From positions 1 to 25,561 of the forward strand of contig JANOXC010000193.1 in NCBI GenBank assembly GCA_031418215.1: a stretch of 25,561 nucleotides of DNA, read 5' to 3'. The notes under the pieces were generated by a model. It was not told the origin of the DNA and made no database searches. It worked only from the letters and a program-made list of their open reading frames with translations. Source of the stretch: JANOXC01 sp031418215 (GTDB lineage: Bacteria; Bacteroidota; Bacteroidia; AKYH767-A; OLB10). How positions within the stretch are numbered: position 1 is the stretch's first letter; each line of letters opens with the position of its first letter. Positions 1 to 6,980 of this stretch are shown here, one piece after another. A program made the translations under genes and the position numbers.

Positions 1-2352
1 ATTCGATGCAATTCCAACAATAACAGAAAGTTGATTGAGTGTTGTATTGGTTACTACGGGTGCATTAAAATCAAAATATATATAAGCGGTGTTCCGGATT
101 TGTGTTCCTAACGGAAGATTATCCTTTCGTTTTACTTTGTATTGTACATATCCATGACTGTTTGGTTCATCATTTACACTGTCTGGTAAATTGATGTTTG
201 GGAAATTAAATCTTACAATTTTTTCATTTACTTGGACAATTGGCTCATGGCTGAAGGCAAGCAGTTGAATGCTGCTTTCATCAATATTATTATCCAACGT
301 ATCTAATAAATAAATGTGCTGTGCAGGAGCATTGCCTGTATTTTGAAAACGTATGGTATAGGTGAACCAATATTGAGAAGTATCCATTGTACTTGTTGGG
401 CTCACCTCTTTATCATTGGGATCATAGCTGTTCACTACATTAAAGCAGTGAGAATAGTAATTGTTGACAGGGTTAATATCTCCCAAAATCGGTAAAACAG
501 AAACATTGAAACAAACCTGGCTACCAATTTGGGCTGTTGTATCCGTTTGAACAATAAAATTAAAATCATCTTGAAAATTAATTGCTCCGAAATCAGGAAT
601 AGTATATGTTAATGAATCCCCATTTACTGTAGGAGCCAATGAACCTGGAACAACATTACTAAATTGGGCGGGACCGCTAATTAAGACAGATACCGTTCCA
701 TTTACACCAGAGGCACAATGCAAATCATTAAAAAAACTCATATCTCCTGCCACTACCTTAACAATCACATAATTTGCCGGACGAAATGTTCCAGAATCCC
801 TGTTTACACTATTCACTCCAATATCGAAACCAGCTCTGCATTGCAATGCAAAGTCAACATTATCATGATATTGATCTATTAAGCTTACAGAGATGCTATT
901 TGACCAAGATAAAGGACAAATTACATCCACAGAAATATAATTTGTATCGACTGAAACTGTATATTCTCCTGTATCGACTCTAAAAGCATATTCGCCAATT
1001 ACATTTGTAAATGTTTGCTGCACAACTGCATCATTTTTCCGCAATAATACTTTTATATTCCTGTATATTAACTCATTAGAGTCCTTTAAGCAATTTCCAA
1101 TACTATCCTTAAATACCAATCCTTTAATATTCCAATAAACAGTGCAATTATTGGCATTAAAAATATCACAATACGGAAGTAATGAAATTGCTGGAACTGC
1201 ATTATTAATATATGAAAATGCATTCGGCAAACAGGTGATATTTGTACTATCCCACAAAAAATAGTTGACAATTTTATTTATAAATGGTATACAGGTCAAA
1301 TTCATATTCTTGCTTATATTTAATATTTCCATTGAATCCGGAAGGTTGGTCAAACTTTGCAATTGGTTATTTGAGCAATCAAGCACTTTTAAAGATTTGG
1401 GAAGATATGGTAAAGTAAATAATTGGTTTTGATTACAAAGGAGTCTATATAATGAATTGGGTAAAGCAGGGAGTGAACTCAAGTTATTATTAAAACACCA
1501 AATTTCATACATATAGTTTGGCAAGATTGGCAAAAAAGTTAATTGATTATTAGAGCAATCTAAAACCGAAACATTGCTAATAGGTAAAGATGTTAAATGA
1601 TTATTACTACATGAAAGCGTTGCTAATGAATTTGGTAAAGTTGGCAATGAAACCAATTGATTACTTTGACATCTCAATTGTCTCAACGCTAAAGGCAATG
1701 TCGGTAATACTGTTAACAAGTTGTTTCCACAAAAAATATCTTTTAATGAATCCGGCAAAACTGGTAACGAAGTTAACATATTATAGTGGCATGCCAACAA
1801 ACTTAAAGAATCTGGTAATGCCGGTAAGGAGATCAATTGATTTTGATAGCAAAAGAGTGTCTTTAAAGAAGCAGGTAAAGCAGGCAGGGATGTAAGTTGG
1901 TTGGCTGAGCAATTTAGTTCACTAATTGTATTGGGTATAGCAGGTAAACTCGACATAAAATTTACTGAACAATCAAGATAAACTAAAGAATCGGGTAAAA
2001 CATGTAAGGTGTCTATCAAAGTGCCTCTACATTCTAAATGCGTTAATGATTTAGGTAAGTTGGGTAAAGTAGTAATTTGATTCCCATTACAAATAAGGTA
2101 TTTCAAACTATTAAAATAGCTGATACCAGTAAGGTCAGAAATATTTGAACTTGAACAATCCAGAAATGAAGTGCTAATTAATAAATTACAAGTGGTATCC
2201 AAATCGGAGCTATTCAAACATCCAGAAAAACCATTACTGTTTAGCCAGGTAACAAAATTTGGATCCGGAATGGTTACAAATTGTGCTTTTGCACAAATCA
2301 AAACAAAACTAAAAATGATGGTAAGAATAATTCTCCTGATTTTATTCTTCAT
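1..2352 (-). CDS. Secreted leucine-rich-repeat protein, probable T9SS cargo (partial, C-terminus beyond window)
   Basis: The reading frame is open from an ATG at 2352 down to base 1 (784 codons, no stop), so the C-terminus is missing. In order it shows: a signal peptide at residues 1-23 (hydrophobic core, AKA-Q end); twelve regular LPxLPxSLxxLxCxxNxLxS repeats at about 96-333, with weaker flanking ones; a Cna-B/SdrD-like beta-sandwich at about 408-470 (GLVFKDSIGN...GEYAF); and a DUF11-like beta domain at about 643-770 beginning DPNDKEVSP and ending YIYFDFNAPVVTNT. In Bacteroidota that last domain is usually followed by a short T9SS sorting tail, which would lie just outside the window. It is therefore inferred to be exported to the cell surface or medium, with the repeats acting in binding or adhesion. 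No catalytic motif is visible and the ligand is unknown. It has no close partner gene: the upstream neighbour is divergent and 347 bases away. Confidence 0.88.
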   Translation of the reverse strand, partial: MKNKIRRIILTIIFSFVLICAKAQFVTIPDPNFVTWLNSNGFSGCLNSSDLDTTCNLLISTSFLDCSSSNISDLTGISYFNSLKYLICNGNQITTLPNLPKSLTHLECRGTLIDTLHVLPDSLVYLDCSVNFMSSLPAIPNTISELNCSANQLTSLPALPASLKTLFCYQNQLISLPALPDSLSLLACHYNMLTSLPVLPDSLKDIFCGNNLLTVLPTLPLALRQLRCQSNQLVSLPTLPNSLATLSCSNNHLTSLPISNVSVLDCSNNQLTFLPILPNYMYEIWCFNNNLSSLPALPNSLYRLLCNQNQLFTLPYLPKSLKVLDCSNNQLQSLTNLPDSMEILNISKNMNLTCIPFINKIVNYFLWDSTNITCLPNAFSYINNAVPAISLLPYCDIFNANNCTVYWNIKGLVFKDSIGNCLKDSNELIYRNIKVLLRKNDAVVQQTFTNVIGEYAFRVDTGEYTVSVDTNYISVDVICPLSWSNSISVSLIDQYHDNVDFALQCRAGFDIGVNSVNRDSGTFRPANYVIVKVVAGDMSFFNDLHCASGVNGTVSVLISGPAQFSNVVPGSLAPTVNGDSLTYTIPDFGAINFQDDFNFIVQTDTTAQIGSQVCFNVSVLPILGDINPVNNYYSHCFNVVNSYDPNDKEVSPTSTMDTSQYWFTYTIRFQNTGNAPAQHIYLLDTLDNNIDESSIQLLAFSHEPIVQVNEKIVRFNFPNINLPDSVNDEPNSHGYVQYKVKRKDNLPLGTQIRNTAYIYFDFNAPVVTNTTLNQLSVIVGIASN
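1354..2067 (-). repeat. Twelve in-frame 20-residue LPX-type leucine-rich repeats
   Basis: Within the secreted LRR gene, residues 96-333 form twelve tandem repeats. Eleven are exactly 20 residues (60 bp) and one, at 256-273, is 18. The consensus is LPxLPxSLxxLxCxxNxLxS. The Cys at repeat position 13 is present in all twelve, at residues 108, 128, 148, 168, 188, 208, 228, 248, 266, 286, 306 and 326. The period and the LPxLP start match the LPX class known from YopM/IpaH effectors better than the 22-24-residue classes. Confidence 0.85.
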
Positions 2353-2699
2353 AGCAATTGGTTGGTGATACTCAAAGTAAAGCAAAAAAACTATTGGAAT
2401 GCGTTAACGGAGGAACTAATTCTTACACCCTTTTTGTCCTTCAGCAGGAATCCATTTTAAGCCTCCTCGGTGACGATGGTTAAAAGATGATTATTCTTCT
2501 AAGTGATCATTAAGGTTAATTTTAAATAGTTTCCTCCTGAAGGACAAAATTGTTGAAGGCTCTTTCAAATAGTTTCCTCCGAGTACTTAGTGAATGACAA
2601 TATTCTTTTTAAACTCAGAATGCATTAGAAAACAACGCAATTTACCTAGAACCGGAATTTATTCCTATTCATGCAGAGAATTATTAATATTGCATTCAA
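2353..2699. other. Divergent intergenic region with weak promoter-like boxes
   Basis: This 347-base gap separates the divergent LRR and peroxidase genes. It holds the nested inverted repeat described separately. On the minus strand, 2373-2380 reads TTACTTTG, one mismatch from the Bacteroidota TAnnTTTG box and about 20 bases before the LRR start; no -33 TTG is well placed. On the plus strand, TAATATTG just before 2700 is a similar one-mismatch box. No convincing ORF was seen apart from a frame that overlaps the peroxidase gene. Confidence 0.4.
2409..2582. repeat. Nested inverted repeat (~174 bp), possible non-autonomous element
   Basis: The arm TTTTGTCCTTCAGCAGGAA (2432-2450) recurs inverted at 2531-2549 with one mismatch out of 19, separated by 80 bases. 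Outside it, CGGAGGAACTAAT near 2409 pairs imperfectly with ATAGTTTCCTCCG ending at 2582. A 14-base direct repeat, AAATAGTTTCCTCC, occurs near 2524 and 2567. No ORF lies inside. The layout (outer and inner inverted arms, no coding content) resembles a MITE-like or structured-RNA element, but only one copy lies in this window. Confidence 0.6.
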
Positions 2700-3731
2700 A
2701 TGAAACAGAATATTGCCTTTTTAGTATTGCTGCTACTGGCATTCACAGCATTCAAAAAAAGCAACAAGCTTTTTACCGTCCCGAAAAACTGGCCCAAACC
2801 TGCATACGACTTTTCAAAAAATCCATTATCCCCGGAAAAAATTCAACTGGGAAGAGTGTTGTTTTACGAAACACAACTTTCAAAAAACAATACCATCTCC
2901 TGTTCCAGTTGCCATTCACCATTTACAGCTTTTGCACATACTGATCATGCATTGAGTCATGGCATCGATAATAAAATAGGCACACGCAATGCCCCTGCCA
3001 TTACCAACCTTGCCTGGCAAAAAACATTTATGTGGGATGGTGGTGTCAATCATTTGGATGTGCAACCTCTCGTCCCTATCGGTAACCCTGATGAAATGAA
3101 TGAGGATTTAAAAAATGTATTGTCTAAGCTGCAACATTCAACCATTTATCCGTCGTTGTTTTATAAAGCCTGGGGCGACAGCATCATTACCTCTGAACAT
3201 ACATTAAAATCCATCTCACAATTTATGCTCACTGTCGTCAGCTCAAATTCAAAATACGACAATGTGATGCGCAAAGAAACAGTGTTCTCTGAGCAGGAAA
3301 AAAATGGTTATCGTTTATTTCAGCAAAATTGTTCTGCTTGTCATGCAGAACCTTTATTCACCAACCTTCAATTTGAAAATAATGGATTACCCATCGATAC
3401 TTCATCAAATGATTTCGGAAGGATGAAGGTGACAAACAATCCACTCGACTCCAGCCGATTTAAAGTGCCCTCCCTTCGTAATATTGAATACTCCTACCCT
3501 TATATGCATGACGGGCGGTTTAAAAAGCTGGGTGATGTGTTGAATCATTACACCAAAGGCATTCAATTAAGTACTAGCCTTTCGCATCAATTACAGCAAC
3601 CAATCATCCTTTCCTCCAATGAAAAAGTAGATATTATCGCCTTTTTACTGACCCTTACTGACAGAGCTTTCCTTTTTAATCCGGCCTATTCCTACCCGGG
3701 TAAAAATTTTTACCCCTCCCCGCAAGAATAG
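2700..3731 (+). CDS. Di-heme cytochrome c peroxidase / MauG-family protein
   Basis: This 343-residue protein has two c-type heme sites, C67-SS-CH71 and C210-SA-CH214, spaced as in the bacterial di-heme peroxidase/MauG family. It also has the family's YPYMHDGRF segment around 266-273 (Met268 a likely axial ligand) and a TRNAPAITNLAW segment at 94-105. The N-terminus (1-18) is a hydrophobic export signal without a clear AXA cleavage site. The family works in the periplasm, either reducing H2O2 with electrons from small carriers or, in MauG/MbnH-like members, oxidising residues of a partner protein. Which applies here cannot be read from sequence. It ends 51 bases before the first of two YHYH-domain genes on the same strand, suggesting an operon and a functional link. 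The start at 2700 is the first ATG that gives a signal peptide. Confidence 0.92.
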   Translation: MKQNIAFLVLLLLAFTAFKKSNKLFTVPKNWPKPAYDFSKNPLSPEKIQLGRVLFYETQLSKNNTISCSSCHSPFTAFAHTDHALSHGIDNKIGTRNAPAITNLAWQKTFMWDGGVNHLDVQPLVPIGNPDEMNEDLKNVLSKLQHSTIYPSLFYKAWGDSIITSEHTLKSISQFMLTVVSSNSKYDNVMRKETVFSEQEKNGYRLFQQNCSACHAEPLFTNLQFENNGLPIDTSSNDFGRMKVTNNPLDSSRFKVPSLRNIEYSYPYMHDGRFKKLGDVLNHYTKGIQLSTSLSHQLQQPIILSSNEKVDIIAFLLTLTDRAFLFNPAYSYPGKNFYPSPQE

Positions 3732-3782
3732 TTGCCGGATGACATCTAATTCAAAAATTGCCTTCCCTTTCTTTAAGTAATT

Positions 3783-5222
3783 ATGATAAAAAGAATTCTT
3801 TTTCCTGCGGTTTTTATTTTAAATTTCGTCTTGGCAAACGCTCAGACTAATCCGGCTATTGCCTCCTGGCTGAGGAATATAACAGGCATTACAGGGCGAC
3901 ATTATGTTTCCGGCAATTCAACTCCTATTGTTGATGCTGTGCTGGCAAATGTGCAGTCTGTTAAATATTCAGCAGACTCCGTTTACGTAACCACCAATGG
4001 AATTCCTTCTTATATCACCGGTCCCTTTTTAGACGGCAATCCCAGTCTTGCCACTACGCACAATGGCGCCATCTTCAAATTTCCCTTAGCTCCCACACAA
4101 AATACCGGAACTGCAACTGCAACTACAGGAGGTAATATTGGGATATTCATTAATGGTGTGGCATTGTTTGATTACAGGGATGGTGCTTCCTGGAATAATA
4201 CACTGCAAAAAATATGCGGTGGCCCTGTAAATACCTGCACCGGCAACGGCGTATGGAACAGAGATGCAGTGGTTGGAGAGCGAGGCGGTTTCGATTGTTC
4301 CAAAGCACATCCTGCAATGGGTAATTACCATCATCATCAAAATCCCAGTTCCTTTAAATTAGATCTAACGGTAATATCTACTATTTGTAATTTATATAAT
4401 TCTGACGGCTTGTATACCATTGACAGCACAAAGCATTCTCCGTTGATCGGTTATGCTTATGATGGATTTCCGATTTACGGCGCCTATGGCTATAAAAACA
4501 TCAATGGTTCTGGCGGCATTGTTAGAATGAAATCAAGTTATGTAAAAAGGAATATTACAACAAGAACGACTTATGCAAATGGCACTAGCGTTACTCCGGG
4601 GCCATCAACTATTACTCCGGTAAATGGTATTACTTACACATTAGGATATTTTAAAGAAGATTATCAATATATAACCACAACAGCTTCCACACCTGATTAC
4701 CTTGATGAACATAATGGTAGGTTTTGCGTAACGCCCGAATATCCCAATGGAATTTATTGCTATTTCGCAACAGTAGATGCAAACTGGAATTCTGCTTATC
4801 CTTACATTGTTGGTCCTACATTTTATGGCAACAAAACTGCTGCTAAAGTAAATTCCATCACAGAAACAGTTACCACTTATACTCCGGCTGCCACTACACA
4901 ATTAAATCTCCAGGTATTTTTAGAAGGCTATTATAATACCGGCAGCACAATGGAACCCATGCTAATGAATACGGGAAAGACCATCAATGCCCTGATGACG
5001 GATACCATTACTGTAGAATTGCATCAAAGTTCTACACCTTACAGTCTTGTTGAAAGTGCCAAAGGCATTTTGCAAGTTGACGGAACCTGTTCGTTGTCTT
5101 ATTCTTCTGCACGAACAGGCAACTCCTACTTCGTTGTTATAAAACATCGTGGATCTGTAGAGACCTGGAGTAAATCGGCTGTTGCATTTACAGCAATAAC
5201 AAATTATAACATGAAACAATAA
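3783..5222 (+). CDS. YHYH-domain secreted protein, copy 1 (no sorting tail)
   Basis: This 479-residue protein has a signal peptide ending ANA-Q near residue 21. A YHYH-type domain covers about 23-350, with the signature MGNYHHHQNP (Y182, H183-185), then HSPLIGYAYDGFPIYG at 218-233 and DEHNGRFCVTPEYPNGIYCY at 308-327. The many conserved His, Tyr and Cys residues suggest metal binding, which is inference. A second domain at about 374-479 (LNLQVFLEGYYN... TITVELH... SYFVVIKHRGSVETWSK) is a Bacteroidota beta-domain normally followed by more sequence and a sorting signal. Here the frame stops soon after it (NYNMKQ), with no remnant in the other frames. It lies between the MauG-like gene and its own paralog, in one probable operon. 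Confidence 0.88.
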   Translation: MIKRILFPAVFILNFVLANAQTNPAIASWLRNITGITGRHYVSGNSTPIVDAVLANVQSVKYSADSVYVTTNGIPSYITGPFLDGNPSLATTHNGAIFKFPLAPTQNTGTATATTGGNIGIFINGVALFDYRDGASWNNTLQKICGGPVNTCTGNGVWNRDAVVGERGGFDCSKAHPAMGNYHHHQNPSSFKLDLTVISTICNLYNSDGLYTIDSTKHSPLIGYAYDGFPIYGAYGYKNINGSGGIVRMKSSYVKRNITTRTTYANGTSVTPGPSTITPVNGITYTLGYFKEDYQYITTTASTPDYLDEHNGRFCVTPEYPNGIYCYFATVDANWNSAYPYIVGPTFYGNKTAAKVNSITETVTTYTPAATTQLNLQVFLEGYYNTGSTMEPMLMNTGKTINALMTDTITVELHQSSTPYSLVESAKGILQVDGTCSLSYSSARTGNSYFVVIKHRGSVETWSKSAVAFTAITNYNMKQ

Positions 5223-5309
5223 CCCGGTAATTCAAAGAGAAGCCAAAACAATTTAAACTACCGTTTAAAAAAAACCATTATTTTCAACAACTCAAAACAA
5301 CAGCACTAA

Positions 5310-6674
5310 ATGAAAAAACTATTGCTCGTACTATCTCTTTGCATTGCAGGTTCTTTTGCAGAAGCACAAACCAATCCTATCATCTCCTCTTGGTTACAAA
5401 ACACTACAGGTACCGTTGGACGCCATTATGTTGCGGGAAATTCAACGCCAATTATTGGAACTGATTCTTCTGACGTGCAAACAGTTTTGTATTCAACAAA
5501 CTGGGTATATGTCAGGACAAAAGGAATTCCTTCCTATATCACCGGACCTTTTTTAGATGGCAATCCTTCTATTGCAACCAGTCAGAATGCAATTTTTAAG
5601 ATGTCGTTAAATCCTGTTCAAAATACAGGAACAGCCACCAATACTACCGGAGGAAACATTGGTTTATTCATTAATGGCGTTGCATTGTTTGATTACCGTG
5701 ATGGCGTTTCCTGGAACAATGCCCAGAATAAATTATGTGGTGGGCCCATTCAACCACCATGTATGGGTGATGGTGTTTGGAACCGTGATGCAGTGGTTGC
5801 AGAGAAGGGCGGATTTGATTGTTCCAAAGGACATCCTGCCATGGGCAATTACCATCATCACCAAAACCCCAGTGCATTTAAGTTAGACCTTACTGTCATT
5901 TCAACTGTTTGCAATTTATATGATGCCGATGGATTATATAATATCGACAGTACACAACATTCACCATTGATCGGATTTACTTATGACGGTTTTCCTATTT
6001 ATGGTGCTTATGCCTATCAAAATGTAAACGGTTCCGGCAATATTGTGAGGATGAAATCAAGTTATCATTTAAGAAACATCACTACACGTACAACCAATGC
6101 AAACGGCAATACTGTAACTGCAGGACCTACTGTAAGTGCTACCTATCCGCTTGGCTATTTCAGGGAAGATTATGAATACATTCCAACTATTGCAGGAACT
6201 CCTGATTATTTAGATCAACACAACGGAAGATTTTGTGTAACACCAGAATACCCAAATGGCATTTATTGCTACTTCGCAACAGTTGATGCAAACTGGAATT
6301 CCGCCTATCCTTATGTTGTTGGTCCTACATTTTATGGGGTCAAGAATGCTGTGAAGGTTACATCAATCACTGAGCCTGTAACTGTTTATAATTCCACATC
6401 CGGCATTATAAGCAATGAAGTTAATGACTTTGATGTAACTATCTTTCCCAATACTTCCAGCGAGCTTATTGCAATTCAGTTGAATGATTTGAACAGGGAA
6501 GATATTAATGTTGAATTGTATGACATGACAGGTAAGCGTCTTCAGCAAACCGTTTTATACCAGGGAAGTACCATAGCCTATTTTGATACCCGCACTTTAT
6601 ACAGTGGTAATTACATTGTTAAATTGTATAGGGGTAATGATTCATTAAGCAAGAAGATTTCGTTGGTCAAGTAA
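5310..6674 (+). CDS. YHYH-domain secreted protein, copy 2, with type A T9SS tail
   Basis: This 454-residue paralog of the preceding gene is, by eye, about three-quarters identical over residues 20-360. It has a signal peptide ending AEA-Q at 20, the same MGNYHHHQNP signature (Y181, H182-184), the same HSPLIGFTYDGFPIYG block and the same C-terminal FCVTPEYPNGIYCYFATVD block. After about residue 365 the proteins differ completely. This one ends in a type A T9SS sorting domain (FDVTIFPN... VELYDMTGKRL... LYSGNYIVKLYRG... KKISLVK, about 378-454), so it should cross the outer membrane and be anchored or released. It starts 87 bases after copy 1, with no obvious promoter or terminator between, and likely completes the peroxidase-YHYH-YHYH operon. 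The biochemical role is unknown. Confidence 0.88.
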   Translation: MKKLLLVLSLCIAGSFAEAQTNPIISSWLQNTTGTVGRHYVAGNSTPIIGTDSSDVQTVLYSTNWVYVRTKGIPSYITGPFLDGNPSIATSQNAIFKMSLNPVQNTGTATNTTGGNIGLFINGVALFDYRDGVSWNNAQNKLCGGPIQPPCMGDGVWNRDAVVAEKGGFDCSKGHPAMGNYHHHQNPSAFKLDLTVISTVCNLYDADGLYNIDSTQHSPLIGFTYDGFPIYGAYAYQNVNGSGNIVRMKSSYHLRNITTRTTNANGNTVTAGPTVSATYPLGYFREDYEYIPTIAGTPDYLDQHNGRFCVTPEYPNGIYCYFATVDANWNSAYPYVVGPTFYGVKNAVKVTSITEPVTVYNSTSGIISNEVNDFDVTIFPNTSSELIAIQLNDLNREDINVELYDMTGKRLQQTVLYQGSTIAYFDTRTLYSGNYIVKLYRGNDSLSKKISLVK

Positions 6675-6696
6675 GTTTAGTTTTCTATATACAAAT

Positions 6697-6902
6697 CGTC
6701 ATTGAGGACCCTGGCGAAGCAATCACATCTTTCATACCGTCATTGCGAGACTTGTCGAAGAAATCCCATCAACCGGAACGTCATTGCGAGACTTGTCGAA
6801 GCAATCTCATCAATAGTAGAATCAACACAATGAATACAGCAAGCCTTGAACAACCTGTTTTCCATCAACAGATTGCTTCAGTCGTTCCTCCTTCGCAATG
6901 AC
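6697..6902. repeat. GTCATTGCGAG hairpin repeats: three direct units at 41-bp spacing plus one inverted
   Basis: Units beginning CGTCATTG start at 6697, 6738 and 6779, so the period is exactly 41 bp. Units two and three share CGTCATTGCGAGACTTGTCG. An inverted copy occupies about 6871-6902 (GATTGCTTC ... CTTCGCAATGAC). Each good copy can fold on itself through ATTGC/GCAAT; at 6779 the stem arms are 6783-6787 and 6801-6805. The inverted copy can also pair with any direct copy to form a long hairpin downstream of the YHYH genes. No ORF lies within. Similar GTCAT... repeats are scattered elsewhere in this window. Confidence 0.8.
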
Positions 6903-6954
6903 TAACAAAGGGTAAGGATATTGCTAATTCGGATAAATTATCAGGCATTCTTCG

Positions 6955-6962
6955 TATTTTTG
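6955..6962 (+). promoter_or_regulatory. -7 box TATTTTTG for the beta-helix gene
   Basis: TATTTTTG matches the Bacteroidota TAnnTTTG element perfectly, 18 bases before the chosen ATG at 6981. No TTG lies at the usual 19-21 base distance, so only half of the promoter is supported. The box also argues against the upstream in-frame TTG at 6921 as the start. Confidence 0.45.
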
Positions 6963-6980
6963 TATGATGAATGCTCAACA

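Noticed and set aside
2594..2944. A 116-residue plus-strand frame overlapping the peroxidase start
   Set aside because: It overlaps the well-supported di-heme peroxidase in another frame, has no signal peptide or family motif, and its composition is that of a frame shadow.
5223..5309. Frameshifted remnant of a sorting tail after YHYH copy 1
   Set aside because: The frames I read after the stop show no residues resembling the usual continuation, so truncation or tail loss is more likely than a single frameshift.
6921..6980. Upstream TTG start for the beta-helix protein
   Set aside because: It would put 20 residues ahead of a clean signal peptide, and the -7 box at 6955-6962 lies inside the extension.
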